A stretch of 64,000 nucleotides of DNA. Origin: Rhodocyclaceae bacterium (GTDB lineage: Bacteria > Pseudomonadota > Gammaproteobacteria > Burkholderiales > Rhodocyclaceae). A program made the translations under genes and the position numbers. The stretch spans positions 1 through 64,000 of the forward strand of contig JALNXH010000012.1 in the NCBI GenBank assembly GCA_023230455.1, given 5' to 3'. Shown here one piece after another: positions 18,620 to 29,083 of the stretch (positions are counted from its first letter, which is position 1; each line of letters starts with the position of its first letter). The notes under the pieces were generated by a model. It made no database searches, was not told where the DNA came from, and was given only the letters and a program-made list of their open reading frames with translations.

Positions 18620-18655
18620 GAAAAAACGTTCTCAATCAGGGGATCGTAGATTATG

Positions 18656-19810
18656 TCACAGCTCGACGCTGCGACGCAGCACACCCAGGCTGGCGAACGC
18701 CCCCAAACCCAGCATGGCTGCGCAGGCCGCCAACGTGTAGACCGGCCCGGCACCGAGCAGATCCCACAGAGCCCCGCTTAACAATGCGCCGCAAAGACTG
18801 CCGGCACCGAAGCTGAGACTGCCGAACAACGCCAATGCCGCCGGGTGACGCGCTGGCGCCACCCATCGGTTGAGCGCTGCCATCGACGCCGCGTGGTGCA
18901 GCCCGAATGTGGCGCCGTGCAACATCTGCGCCAATATCGCCAACGATGCCAGCTCGATCCACCAACCGATCAACAGAAAGCGAACAAAAGCTGCCGCCAA
19001 ACTCAGTGCCAGCAACGTAGTAATCCGTGCAGCAGCGAGCAGTCGTGGCATCGCGAGGAAGACCAATACTTCGACAACGACCCCCAACGCCCACAGCGCT
19101 CCGATCGCCGATTTGCCGTAGCCGTGATCGGCCAAGTGCAGCGAATAGAAAGCATAGTATGGCGCATGGGCGAAGGACATGAAGAAACCGGCCATCATTA
19201 CCGCCGCAACGCCACGGTGCCCAAGCAGCTCACGCCAACCGGAAGCCACAGCGACATGCAGGCGTTGCGGACTTTCCGGTAACAGCACGGAACTCCAAAA
19301 ACAAACCGTCAACAACAGCAAACTGATCCCGATCAACGCGGCGATGGCCGTAGCATCTAGGATCAGGCCGACAACTTGGACGGCAACGATATAGCCAACC
19401 GAACCCCAAAGCCGGATATGGCTGTACCGCTCCGGACGGGATGCCAGATGATCGAGCGTCAGCGACTCCACCAGCGGCAAAGCGACGCCCAAAGCCAATG
19501 CCAGCAGGGCAACGGCGAGCAACAACACAGGAAACGTGCTTGCCGCAGCGACGGCGCCCCAAGCCAGAATGGCGATAAAAAGCGCACTGCGGACGATGGC
19601 CGTCTTACGCCCGCCGCGATAACATCCGAGATAACCCCAGAGCACTGGCAGCATCAGCCGCATCAATTGCATCAGCGTAAGCAAGACGCCGATACCGAAG
19701 GCGGCTATACCCAACCCCCGCAGATAGAGGCCAAAATAGGGGATGAAGGCGCCGAGAAAGGCAAAATAGGCGAAGTACCAGACGGAAAGCCGCCATGCAC
19801 CAGACGCCAT
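18656..19810 (-). CDS. MFS transporter, HcaT/PPP-type
   Basis: A 384-residue, 12-helix major facilitator of the type found with E. coli HcaT (nucleoside/phenylpropionate-permease-like MFS). The N-terminus (WYFAYFAFLGAFIPYFGLYL) and the mid segment AYYAFYSLHLADHGYGKSAIGALWALGVV are characteristic. The ATG at 19810 is chosen because a GGAGGTG ribosome site lies 6 nt upstream; the GTG three codons earlier overlaps that site. Substrate unknown. It lies between a DUF465 protein and leuC. Confidence 0.8.
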   Translation of the reverse strand: MASGAWRLSVWYFAYFAFLGAFIPYFGLYLRGLGIAAFGIGVLLTLMQLMRLMLPVLWGYLGCYRGGRKTAIVRSALFIAILAWGAVAAASTFPVLLLAVALLALALGVALPLVESLTLDHLASRPERYSHIRLWGSVGYIVAVQVVGLILDATAIAALIGISLLLLTVCFWSSVLLPESPQRLHVAVASGWRELLGHRGVAAVMMAGFFMSFAHAPYYAFYSLHLADHGYGKSAIGALWALGVVVEVLVFLAMPRLLAAARITTLLALSLAAAFVRFLLIGWWIELASLAILAQMLHGATFGLHHAASMAALNRWVAPARHPAALALFGSLSFGAGSLCGALLSGALWDLLGAGPVYTLAACAAMLGLGAFASLGVLRRSVEL

Positions 19811-19873
19811 CAAAAACACCTCCGGGTGGCCGATCCGACGGCATTCAATCGATTCGGCAAAGTGCGCAGCCGA

Positions 19874-20116
19874 TCAGGCCGCTGCACGCAGCATCGAATA
19901 GAGCTCGTCCTTCAATTTCAGGCGTTTTTTCTTCAGGTCGTCGAAAGTGGTATCGCCGACCGGAATTCCTTTGCCTTCGAGTTTTTCAACCTCGACGGTA
20001 GCGACGTGATATTCATCGAACAGGCGGGAGAAATGGCTGTTGCCGGTTTTCAGCTTATGGATCGTTTCCTTGTACTCGGGAAATTCGTGATGCAGATCGT
20101 GATGCTCTACTGCCAT
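19874..20116 (-). CDS. YdcH-like DUF465 protein
   Basis: An 80-residue, highly charged, mostly helical protein. The pattern LHHEFPEYKETIHKLKTGNSHFSRLFDEYH followed by KKKRLKLKDELY is the DUF465/YdcH signature (shown here as family pattern; the run spans residues 8-37 and 62-72). These small proteins are predicted coiled-coil dimers without an established function. A strong AAGGAG site precedes the ATG. Confidence 0.85.
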   Translation of the reverse strand: MAVEHHDLHHEFPEYKETIHKLKTGNSHFSRLFDEYHVATVEVEKLEGKGIPVGDTTFDDLKKKRLKLKDELYSMLRAAA

Positions 20117-20143
20117 GGTTACTCCTTGAAAAGTCGGGCCACT

Positions 20144-21247
20144 TCAGTTACCAGCGCAGCCTGGAATTTTAGGTGTGGTACAGACCACGTCGCCACACTG
20201 AGCTCGATGACGCAATGCGGCGTCAATCAGCACCAGCGCCAGCATCGCTTCGGCAATCGGCGTGGCGCGAATGCCAACGCAGGGATCGTGGCGGCCGTGG
20301 GTTTCGACCATTACCGGATTGCCCTCGATATCGATCGAGCGGCGCGGCAAACGGATGCTTGAAGTCGGTTTGATGGCGATATTGACGGTAATGTCCTGGC
20401 CGGTGGAAATTCCGCCGAGAACACCGCCAGCGTGATTGCTGAGGAACCCGGCGGGGGTCATTTCGTCGCCGTGAATGCTCCCGCGCTGCGCCACCGAAGC
20501 GAAGCCGGCACCTATTTCCACTCCCTTGACCGCATTGATGCCCATCATGGCGTAGGCGATCTCGGCATCGAGCCTGCCGTAAACCGGTTCGCCCCAACCG
20601 ACCGGGACGTTTTCGGCGACCACGGTAATGCACGCACCGACGGAGTCACCGTCCTTGCGCAATTGGTCCATGAAATCTTCCAGTTGCGGCACGATTCCGG
20701 CGTTCGGCGCAAAGAATGGGTTCGCGCCTACCGTGTTCCAACTTTCGAAAGGGATTTCTATCGGCCCGAGCTGGCTCATATAACCACGCACCTCTATGCC
20801 GAACCGGCTGCGCAGCCACTTGCGCGCGATGGCGCCCGCCGCAACCCGCACCGCGGTCTCCCGTGCCGACGAGCGGCCACCACCGCGATGGTCGCGAATG
20901 CCGTATTTTTGCAAATAGGTGTAGTCGGCGTGGCCCGGACGGAAGCTCTGGGCGATGTTGCCGTAGTCCTTGCTGCGCTGGTCCTGATTGCGGATCAGCA
21001 GGCTGATCGGGGTGCCTGTGGTCTTGCCCTCGAAGACGCCGGAGAGGATTTCCACCATATCCGGTTCGCGCCGCTGCGTCACATGGCGCGAGGTTCCCGG
21101 TTTCCGCCGATCCAGTTCGGCCTGGATGTCTTCCGCGGTCAACTCCAGTCCTGGCGGACAACCGTCAACTACGCAACCGATCGCAGGCCCATGGGACTCG
21201 CCGAAGGACGTGACGCAAAACAGGGTGCCAATGGAATTGCCGGACAT
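20144..21247 (-). CDS. aroC: Chorismate synthase
   Basis: A 367-residue enzyme that converts EPSP to chorismate using reduced FMN, the last shared step of aromatic synthesis. Signatures are TSFGESHGPAIGCVVDGCPPG near the start, YGIRDHRGGGRSSARET in the middle, and VETHGRHDPCVGIRATP near the end (residues about 310-330). It is the bifunctional or monofunctional type that cannot be told from sequence alone. It is 27 nt upstream of the DUF465 gene on the same strand. Confidence 0.96.
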   Translation of the reverse strand: MSGNSIGTLFCVTSFGESHGPAIGCVVDGCPPGLELTAEDIQAELDRRKPGTSRHVTQRREPDMVEILSGVFEGKTTGTPISLLIRNQDQRSKDYGNIAQSFRPGHADYTYLQKYGIRDHRGGGRSSARETAVRVAAGAIARKWLRSRFGIEVRGYMSQLGPIEIPFESWNTVGANPFFAPNAGIVPQLEDFMDQLRKDGDSVGACITVVAENVPVGWGEPVYGRLDAEIAYAMMGINAVKGVEIGAGFASVAQRGSIHGDEMTPAGFLSNHAGGVLGGISTGQDITVNIAIKPTSSIRLPRRSIDIEGNPVMVETHGRHDPCVGIRATPIAEAMLALVLIDAALRHRAQCGDVVCTTPKIPGCAGN

Positions 21248-21342
21248 GGGAGCGCAGCCAATGATTTTCGAGGAGCGATTTTATCATGCCCCCCTGCGTC
21301 GACCCTCACCCCGGGGGCCATCCGGACCGCCAGCCCGCCCGC

Positions 21343-21795
21343 TCAGGACCCCGTACGCTCACCTTCTGGCCAGTCGCGAATATAGGCCTTGAGCATGCGA
21401 TTCTCAAAGCTTTGCTCTTCAAGCACCGCCCTGGCCACGTCATGGAACGAAATCACCCCCATCAACGTCGTGCCTTCCATTACCGGCAAATAACGCGAAT
21501 GGTGTTCGATCATCATGCGGCGCAGATCGTCCATTTCCATCTCTGGGTCGGCCACCACCGGATCGCGGACCATGACGTCGGCCACCTTCAGACCGCCCCA
21601 GCCGCTGCCGCCCGCATTCACCGCCTTGAGAACTTCGCGGAAGGTCAACATGCCGACCATACGACCGCCGTCGAAGCAGACCAGCGAACCGACATCGTTG
21701 TCGCTCATGGCTGCCACGGCCTCGCCGAGAGTTCTCGCCGGCGCGATGGTATAGAGCACCGTACCCTTGATGGCCAGGATTTCCTTGACTTGCAT
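21343..21795 (-). CDS. Tandem CBS-domain protein
   Basis: A 150-residue cytoplasmic protein made of two CBS domains (about 5-65 and 72-135), with the typical DNDVGSLVCFDGGRMVGMLTFREVL and HHSRYLPVMEGTTLMGVISFHDV strands. A Bateman pair binds adenosine nucleotides or S-adenosylmethionine and normally regulates a partner. No catalytic domain is attached and no obvious partner lies next to it. Function unknown beyond likely nucleotide sensing. Confidence 0.88.
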   Translation of the reverse strand: MQVKEILAIKGTVLYTIAPARTLGEAVAAMSDNDVGSLVCFDGGRMVGMLTFREVLKAVNAGGSGWGGLKVADVMVRDPVVADPEMEMDDLRRMMIEHHSRYLPVMEGTTLMGVISFHDVARAVLEEQSFENRMLKAYIRDWPEGERTGS

Positions 21796-21847
21796 GGCTT
21801 ACCCTCCTTCTCGAAAGTCACAGCGCCGCAACAAGCGCCACTGTGGT

Positions 21848-22171
21848 TCAGCGCTCCAACTGATCCAACTTGTCTTTCACTTTGACCCATTCATCGGCAT
21901 CTGGCAAGGGATCCTTGCGTTCGATGATGGGTTTCCACAACTTCGACAGTTCGGCATTGAGCGCAGTGAACTGCTCCTGCCCGGCAGGAACATCGTCCTC
22001 GGCAAAAATCGCCTCGGCAGGACACTCGGCCACACACAGCGTGCAATCGATGCACTCGTCCGGGTCAATCACGAGAAAATTGGGGCCTTCGCGAAAACAA
22101 TCCACCGGACAAACATCAACGCAATCGGTGTACTTGCATTTGATGCAAGATTCGGTAACAACATACGTCAT
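21848..22171 (-). CDS. fdxA: 7Fe ferredoxin
   Basis: A 107-residue soluble electron carrier of the Azotobacter FdI type, with one 3Fe-4S and one 4Fe-4S cluster. The N-terminus TYVVTESCIKCKYTDCVDVCPVDC lacks the second regular CxxC of 8Fe ferredoxins' first cluster spacing, while DECIDCTLCVAECPAEAI supplies the second cluster. The C-terminal extension LNAELSKLWKPIIERKDPLP is typical for FdxA. It could deliver electrons to many redox enzymes, including radical-SAM proteins such as CofGH, but nothing here proves that link. Confidence 0.92.
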   Translation of the reverse strand: MTYVVTESCIKCKYTDCVDVCPVDCFREGPNFLVIDPDECIDCTLCVAECPAEAIFAEDDVPAGQEQFTALNAELSKLWKPIIERKDPLPDADEWVKVKDKLDQLER

Positions 22172-22460
22172 AAACCCTCCGCTGTTCTTTGAGCGCCTCT
22201 AGTCCATCAATCCATGTCGCGATTCAACTGCTGCCTCGCATTGTAAATAGCCCACCGTGGCAACGCATGAAATTCTTGCGCGCCGCCGCCAGCCTCCTCC
22301 GACAGCCACTACAGCGGCAAGCATGCCATTCCCGCTGTATTTTTGCTAATCTAGCACCATCGGTGACGTCTCAGCGGTCGTTTCGCCTGCGGCATCTCTG
22401 TCAATCAAAGCATACGCGTGCGCTATCGCACACCCCTATAAATCGCATCAAGAGGATTTC
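22172..22460. other. Divergent fdxA/trxA intergenic region
   Basis: 289 bases between two divergent genes. It must hold both promoters, but I could not pick a convincing -35/-10 pair for either. The frame open on the plus strand (22189-22464) has Ser/Arg/Gln-rich, non-protein-like composition and overlaps the trxA start, so I do not call it. trxA has an AGAGGA ribosome site. Confidence 0.5.
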
Positions 22461-22787
22461 ATGAGCGAACATATTCATCATGTCACCGACGCCAGCTTCA
22501 AGGCTGAAGTACTGGATTCCCCGCTGCCGGTGCTGGTCGACTACTGGGCCGAATGGTGCGGTCCGTGCAAGATGATTGCCCCCATCCTGGAAGAAGTGGC
22601 AAAGGAGTACTCAGGCAAGATCAAGGTCGCCAAACTGAATATCGACGACAATCCGAAGATTCCCGGAGAATTCGGCATCCGCGGTATTCCCACGCTAATC
22701 CTGTTCAAGGGCGGCAACGCAGAAGCCACCAAGGTCGGCGCGCTCTCCAAGTCGCAACTTACCGCATTCATTGACAGCAATCTTTAA
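22461..22787 (+). CDS. trxA: Thioredoxin 1
   Basis: A 108-residue cytoplasmic dithiol reductase. The active site is WCGPCK with C33 and C36, and the cis-proline is in RGIPTLILFKGG. Length and motifs match E. coli TrxA. It lies upstream of rho in the order trxA-rho-rpmE, a conserved proteobacterial neighbourhood. Confidence 0.97.
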   Translation: MSEHIHHVTDASFKAEVLDSPLPVLVDYWAEWCGPCKMIAPILEEVAKEYSGKIKVAKLNIDDNPKIPGEFGIRGIPTLILFKGGNAEATKVGALSKSQLTAFIDSNL

Positions 22788-22930
22788 TCCCGCTACATTC
22801 CGCCCCGGATTCGCCCCAAGACATTAGCCGGCGATCCGGGCGCTGCCGGAATCCCGGCCCCCTCCCAGACTTTCCCATCGAGCAACTGCCGGACAGGCTC
22901 CTGTCCGTGCCACCCCACAGGTTTATTCCC

Positions 22931-24187
<1,257 letters not shown>

Positions 24188-24202
24188 ACCCAAAGATTGC
24201 TG

Positions 24203-24231
24203 TTGATTGCAAACGGCTTTTCCGGGATAAT
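24203..24231 (+). promoter_or_regulatory. Likely sigma70 promoter of rpmE
   Basis: TTGATT (24203-24208), a 17-nt spacer and GATAAT (24226-24231) lie in the rho-rpmE gap, 58 nt before the rpmE ATG. The match to the consensus and the optimal spacing suggest rpmE is expressed independently of rho. Confidence 0.6.
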
Positions 24232-24288
24232 CGCGCGCTTTCCAGGCCCGCCACATACACGGACCGCTTAAAACCTGAGGATACGACC

Positions 24289-24498
24289 ATGAAAGAAGGC
24301 ATCCACCCGAACTACGTCGAAATCGACGTCACTTGCTCCTGCGGTGTCCAGTTCAAAACCAAGTCCACGTCGAACAAGGCGTTGCACATCGAAGTCTGCT
24401 CCTCCTGCCATCCGTTCTGGACCGGCAAGCAGAAGATTGTCGATACCGCCGGCCGCGTCGAGCGCTTCCGCCAGAAGTACAGCAAGAAGGCGGCCTGA
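24289..24498 (+). CDS. rpmE: Ribosomal protein L31 (zinc-binding type)
   Basis: A 69-residue 50S subunit protein. It is the zinc-containing form, with the four cysteines C16, C18, C37 and C40 (TCSCGVQF and EVCSSCHPFWTGKQK). It starts with MKEGIHPNYVEIDVTC, the usual N-terminus. A promoter precedes it and a strong terminator follows, so it appears monocistronic. Confidence 0.97.
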   Translation: MKEGIHPNYVEIDVTCSCGVQFKTKSTSNKALHIEVCSSCHPFWTGKQKIVDTAGRVERFRQKYSKKAA

Positions 24499-24553
24499 GC
24501 TGTCGATTGCCGAGGACGGTAAAGGTGCCCGTGGCGACATGCGGCACGGCAGG

Positions 24554-24577
24554 AAGGCAGCCTCGGCTGCCTTTTTT
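24554..24577 (+). terminator. Rho-independent terminator after rpmE
   Basis: AAGGCAGC (24554-24561) pairs with GCTGCCTT (24566-24573) across a four-base loop, with a T run from 24572 to 24577. This is a textbook intrinsic terminator placed 56 nt after the rpmE stop. Confidence 0.88.
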
Positions 24578-24606
24578 GTTGGCCGCATGACCCCATCGCA
24601 ATTGCC

Positions 24607-26208
24607 ATGAATTTCCGACCCGCCACACCGAAGCTACCCCTCGCCGGCTGGCCGCTGATCGCGCTTTGCGGCTTGTATCTACTGGCCGGCTTGCTCGATC
24701 ACGACCCGTGGAAGGTGGATGACGCGGTCAATCTCGGCGTCGCTTTCGAATTCGCTCGCGGCGGCGAATGGCTGACCCCGCGCATCGGCCTCGATCCCTG
24801 GTTCGGCGCACCGCCACTGTTCCACTGGGTCGCCGCCGTATTCGGCAAGTCGCTGGACGCCATCCTTCCCTTCCATGCCGCAGCGCGTCTTGCCACAACG
24901 CTGTTCGGCGCAGCGATGCTGATCGCACTCTCCCGTGCGGCGCGCACCCTTGCTGCGGACGGCAACACCCATGCCGTACCGCTGCTGGCCATCGGCACCC
25001 TCGGGTTGCTCCTGCCGATTCATGACGCCCAACCGATGATCGCCCTGCTGGCAGCCCAGGCCACCCTGTACTGGGGCTTGGCGCAAATTCCTTCACGTCC
25101 GGCCCACGGCGGCATGCTCATGGCCCTGGCCTTGGGCGGAGGATTGCTCTCCGCAGGGACGCTGGGCGCGCTTTACCTACTGCCCCTGCCCCTGCTCCTG
25201 CTGCTCCATCACCACTGGCGCACGCCCCGAACCGTCACCGCAGTACTGCTGGCACTGACCGCCGGACTGACACTGGGAAGCCTTTGGCCGCTCCTGCTGA
25301 CCTGGCAATCGCCACAGCACCTGGAACTGCTGTTGAAAGCCGAAAACACCCGATTTTCCTTGCAACCCTTCCGTGCCGCAGCGCTCACGGACCACTTCAA
25401 GCTCCTCGGCTGGGCCACCTGGCCCCTGTTACCGCTGGCCTCGTGGGCGATCTGGGCAGAACGCAAGCGCCTTGGCAATCCCAGCGTATTCCTGCCGCTG
25501 CTCGCCGGCCTCAGCAGTACAGCCGCCATTTTCGCTTTTGCCGAACCGCGCCCCTTACAGCACCTGCCGCTGATTCCTCCGCTCTGTCTGCTCGCGGCCC
25601 AGGGCGTCGAACGCCTGCGCCGCGGTGCAGCCAACGCCTTCGATTGGTTCGGCGTCATGACCTTCACGTTGGTTGCCGGACTGGTCTGGCTCGGCGGAGT
25701 GGCGATGATGACCGGCGAACCGGCGCGGATAGCGAAGAACTTCACCAAAGCGGAGCCCGGCTTCGTCGGCGAGTGGTCCTGGACCGCCCTGGCGATCGCC
25801 GCGGCATTGACCGGACTGTGGTTCTGGTCGTTAATCCGCAGCAGCAAATCGCCCTGGCGCTCTGCCAGCCATTGGGCCGCCGGCATTACGTTGATCTGGG
25901 CGCTGCTCGCCGCGCTATGGATGCCGTGGATGAATTACGGCAAAACCTACCGCCCGATGGCGGCCAGCCTAAAGCGTGCGCTCGGCGACAGCAACGCGTG
26001 CGTCGCATCCCGCAATCTAGGCGACGCGCAGAAGGCCAGCTTCCGCTATTTCACAGATCTCGCTCCACAAAGAGGCGGCAACTGCCCCTGGCTGCTGGTC
26101 CAGGGCAACGCCCGCAACGAAAAAGCGCCGGCAGGGTGGCAAAAGGTCTGGGAAAGCAATCGCCCCGGCGACCGGAACGAGAAATTCTGGCTGTACAGGC
26201 GCGGCTGA
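24607..26208 (+). CDS. ArnT-like membrane glycosyltransferase
   Basis: A 533-residue polytopic inner-membrane protein with about 11-13 hydrophobic helices. The first periplasmic loop LDHDPWKVDDAVNLGVAFEFARG, followed by GGEWLTPRIGLDPWFGAPPLFHW, is the GT-C fold region that contains the catalytic acid in ArnT/PMT-like enzymes. Such enzymes transfer sugars from undecaprenyl phosphate onto lipid A, glycans or proteins on the periplasmic face. The sugar and acceptor cannot be read from the sequence. It stands alone, convergent with orn. Confidence 0.75.
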   Translation: MNFRPATPKLPLAGWPLIALCGLYLLAGLLDHDPWKVDDAVNLGVAFEFARGGEWLTPRIGLDPWFGAPPLFHWVAAVFGKSLDAILPFHAAARLATTLFGAAMLIALSRAARTLAADGNTHAVPLLAIGTLGLLLPIHDAQPMIALLAAQATLYWGLAQIPSRPAHGGMLMALALGGGLLSAGTLGALYLLPLPLLLLLHHHWRTPRTVTAVLLALTAGLTLGSLWPLLLTWQSPQHLELLLKAENTRFSLQPFRAAALTDHFKLLGWATWPLLPLASWAIWAERKRLGNPSVFLPLLAGLSSTAAIFAFAEPRPLQHLPLIPPLCLLAAQGVERLRRGAANAFDWFGVMTFTLVAGLVWLGGVAMMTGEPARIAKNFTKAEPGFVGEWSWTALAIAAALTGLWFWSLIRSSKSPWRSASHWAAGITLIWALLAALWMPWMNYGKTYRPMAASLKRALGDSNACVASRNLGDAQKASFRYFTDLAPQRGGNCPWLLVQGNARNEKAPAGWQKVWESNRPGDRNEKFWLYRRG

Positions 26209-26231
26209 AGCGCGGCGCCGCCAACGCGCCG

Positions 26232-26777
26232 TCAAACCTTCAGGAAGTGCTCGCGGTAGTACTTAAGTTCGTCAATCGACTCGTAGATGTCGGCCAGTGC
26301 CTGGTGCTTGCCGTGCTTGGTAAGGCCCTTGGCGACCTCCGGCTTCCAGCGCTTGCAGAGTTCCTTCAGCGTCGACACATCGAGATTGCGGTAGTGGAAG
26401 TAGGTCTCCAGCTTCGGCATGTAGCGCGCCATGAAACGACGGTCCTGGCAGATTGAATTGCCGCACATCGGCGACTTACCCTGCGGCACATGCAGCTTGA
26501 GAAAATCCAGCGCCTGCGCTTCAACCTCCGTTTCGGCCAGCAGCGAATTCTTCACCCGGTCGATGAGGCCCGATTTACCATGGGTCTTCTTGTTCCAGTC
26601 GTCCATGCCGTCGAGCACTGCATCGCTCTGTTTCACCGCCCAGGTAGCGCTCTCGGCGATGGTTTCCAGATTGCTGTTGGTGATGACCATGGCGAGTTCG
26701 ATGATGCGGTCGTTGTCCGGGTCGAGCCCGGTCATTTCCATGTCCAGCCAGACGAGAGCGTTTTGATCTTGTGCCAT
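26232..26777 (-). CDS. orn: Oligoribonuclease
   Basis: A 181-residue DEDDh 3'-5' exoribonuclease that degrades RNA dinucleotides, including pGpG from cyclic-di-GMP turnover. The first acidic motif is LVWLDMEMTGLDPDNDRIIE. MCGNSICQDRRF follows, and the HQALADIYESIDELKYYREHF tail holds the last acidic motif. Normal length. It is divergent from the M48 protease gene (86-nt gap), the usual orn neighbourhood with rsgA in proteobacteria. Confidence 0.96.
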   Translation of the reverse strand: MAQDQNALVWLDMEMTGLDPDNDRIIELAMVITNSNLETIAESATWAVKQSDAVLDGMDDWNKKTHGKSGLIDRVKNSLLAETEVEAQALDFLKLHVPQGKSPMCGNSICQDRRFMARYMPKLETYFHYRNLDVSTLKELCKRWKPEVAKGLTKHGKHQALADIYESIDELKYYREHFLKV

Positions 26778-26863
26778 AATTTTTCGGCCGCATCGCCGCG
26801 GCCCTGCCGATAAACAAGCGGCGATTCTGTCACACTTCCCCTCCCCCGATCCTGCCTACCCCG

Positions 26864-28111
26864 ATGACGCCTTTCTCGCTCGTTTTTCTCTGCGCCGTAC
26901 TGCTTACCTGCGTCCTGCGGCTCTGGCTGGGCACGCGCCAGATGCGCCATGTCGTTGTCCACCGCAGCCAGGTACCGGACTCCTTCGCCGCCAGCGTCAG
27001 CCTGGCCGAGCATCAGAAAGCCGCCGACTATAGCGTCGCCAAAACCCGCCTCGGATTGATCGAAACCGCCATCGGCACCGCGCTGCTACTGACCCTCACT
27101 TTCGGCGGCCTGCTGCAGGCCGTCGCCGATGGCGCCGCGCAGCTATTCGCGCTCAACGGTTACGCCTACGGACTGACCCTGTTCGCGCTGATCGGCACCA
27201 TCGGCTTCGTGGTCGACCTGCCAGCGTCGATCTACCGCACCTTCCGCCTCGAAGCCCGCTTCGGCTTCAACAAGATGACCCCGGCATTATTCGTCTCCGA
27301 TCTGCTCAAACAGTTGCTGCTCTCCGCGCTGATCGGTGCGCCGCTGCTGCTGGCGGTGCTCTGGCTGATGGCTCACATGGGCGCGCTGTGGTGGTTCTGG
27401 GTCTGGCTGTTCTGGCTCGGCTTCAACGTCGCCGCGCTGCTGCTCTACCCGACGCTGATCGCGCCGCTGTTCAACAAATTCTCCCCGCTGGAGGATGCCG
27501 CACTGAAGAGCCGTATCGAAGCATTGATGGCGCGCTGCGGCTTTGCCGCCAAAGGCCTGTTCGTGATGGACGGTTCGAAGCGCTCGGCCCACGGCAACGC
27601 CTATTTCACCGGACTGGGTCGCCACAAGCGGATCGTCTTCTTCGACACCCTGCTCGCCACGCTGACGCCAGCGCAGGTCGAAGCCGTGCTGGCTCACGAA
27701 CTCGGTCACTTCAAGCACCGCCACATCGTCAAACGCATCCTCCTGCTCGCCGCCCTCAGCCTGGCCCTGCTCTGGCTGCTTGACCAATTGATCGATGCCC
27801 CCTGGTTCTACGCCGGGCTGGGTGTGCATACCCCAGGAACCGCGATGGCGCTGCTGCTGTTCAGCTTCGCCCTGCCGGTATTCGCCTTTCCGCTCTCGCC
27901 GCTGACCTCGGCACTCTCCCGTCGCCACGAATACGAGGCCGACCGCTATGCTGCCGCCAACGCCGACGCCAGCGCACTGGTCGCCGCACTGGTGCGCCTC
28001 TACAAGGACAATGCCGCCACACTGACGCCGGACCCGCTGCACTCGGCCTTCTACGATTCGCACCCGCCGGCCAGCCTGCGCATCGCCGCCTTGCAGGGCG
28101 GCGCGGTTTGA
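26864..28111 (+). CDS. M48-family membrane metalloprotease (Ste24-like)
   Basis: A 415-residue inner-membrane zinc protease related to Ste24/CAAX prenyl protease 1. Helices occupy about 1-20, 65-85, 100-125, 150-200, 290-310 and 325-345. The zinc site is HELGH with H278 and H282, and the third ligand lies in RRHEYEADRYAA. In bacteria such enzymes are thought to serve membrane protein quality control. Its TGA overlaps the TTG start of rsgA by 4 nt (TTGA), so the pair is translationally coupled. Confidence 0.9.
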   Translation: MTPFSLVFLCAVLLTCVLRLWLGTRQMRHVVVHRSQVPDSFAASVSLAEHQKAADYSVAKTRLGLIETAIGTALLLTLTFGGLLQAVADGAAQLFALNGYAYGLTLFALIGTIGFVVDLPASIYRTFRLEARFGFNKMTPALFVSDLLKQLLLSALIGAPLLLAVLWLMAHMGALWWFWVWLFWLGFNVAALLLYPTLIAPLFNKFSPLEDAALKSRIEALMARCGFAAKGLFVMDGSKRSAHGNAYFTGLGRHKRIVFFDTLLATLTPAQVEAVLAHELGHFKHRHIVKRILLLAALSLALLWLLDQLIDAPWFYAGLGVHTPGTAMALLLFSFALPVFAFPLSPLTSALSRRHEYEADRYAAANADASALVAALVRLYKDNAATLTPDPLHSAFYDSHPPASLRIAALQGGAV

Positions 28112-28983
28112 AAGTCCGCGGCACACTGGTCGCCGCCTTCGGCCGCCGCTACGAAGTCGCGCTCGACGACGGCCGCACCATCAGCGGCGTTCCACTTGGC
28201 AAGAAAAGTCCCTATGCCTGCGGCGACCGGGTGGACATCGAACTCCGCGCCGCCGACCAGAACCAGGGCCAGATCGTCGGCCACGCCCCGCGCACCTCGC
28301 TGCTCTACCGCAGCGATGCCTATCGGCAAAAACTGATCGCCGCCAATGCGACCCAACTGGTGCTGGTCGTCGCCACCGAACCGGGATTCAGCGGCGAACT
28401 GCTTTCCCGCGCGCTGGTGGCTGCCGAGCACGACGGACTGCGCACGCTGATCGTGCTAAACAAAAGCGACCTGCCCGCCGCGCTACCCGCCGCCCGTGCC
28501 GCACTGGCTCCATTCGCCACCCTCGGCTATCCCATCGTCGAGCTTTCGGCCAAACACGATGCGGCCCCCTTGCGGCCGTATCTGGACGGACAACTCAGCG
28601 TGCTGGTCGGCCAGTCGGGCATGGGCAAGTCAACCCTGATCAACGCCCTCGCCCCCGGCGCCGCGGCGGCCACCCGCGAAATTTCCAGCGCCCTCGATTC
28701 CGGCAAGCACACCACTACCCACGCCCGCCTCTACCAGCTCGACGCCGAGAGCGCAATCATCGACAGCCCCGGCCTACAGGAATTCGGCCTCGCCCACCTG
28801 AATCGCGGCGAAATCGAAATGGGTTTCCGCGAGTTCCGTCCGCTGCTGACGCAATGCCGCTTCCGCGACTGCCGCCATGAGACGGAGCCGGGGTGCGCGA
28901 TCAGAGGGGCGATTGCAGCGGGGCAGATTCATCCGCGCCGGCTGGAGCATTTTCTGCGGATCGCGACAGCCTTGGGCTGCTAA
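28108..28983 (+). CDS. rsgA: Ribosome small-subunit-dependent GTPase A
   Basis: A 291-residue late 30S maturation GTPase. The GTPase is circularly permuted: the G4 motif NKSD (118-121) comes before the P-loop GQSGMGKST (168-176), with DSPGLQEFG as G3 afterwards. An N-terminal OB fold (about 1-65) and a C-terminal zinc knuckle (CRFRDCRHETEPGC) complete it. The start is TTG at 28108 inside the protease stop codon, probably a weak start relying on coupling. Somewhat short N-terminus compared with E. coli RsgA. Confidence 0.94.
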   Translation: MKVRGTLVAAFGRRYEVALDDGRTISGVPLGKKSPYACGDRVDIELRAADQNQGQIVGHAPRTSLLYRSDAYRQKLIAANATQLVLVVATEPGFSGELLSRALVAAEHDGLRTLIVLNKSDLPAALPAARAALAPFATLGYPIVELSAKHDAAPLRPYLDGQLSVLVGQSGMGKSTLINALAPGAAAATREISSALDSGKHTTTHARLYQLDAESAIIDSPGLQEFGLAHLNRGEIEMGFREFRPLLTQCRFRDCRHETEPGCAIRGAIAAGQIHPRRLEHFLRIATALGC

Positions 28984-29083
28984 CCCACCGTGGGACGCGC
29001 AGAATGAAGAAGCCTTCGACTTCGCTGCGCTCAGCACGCAACCGCTATTCCCAACCGCCCCGCCGACGCTCCTACAATGCCCC

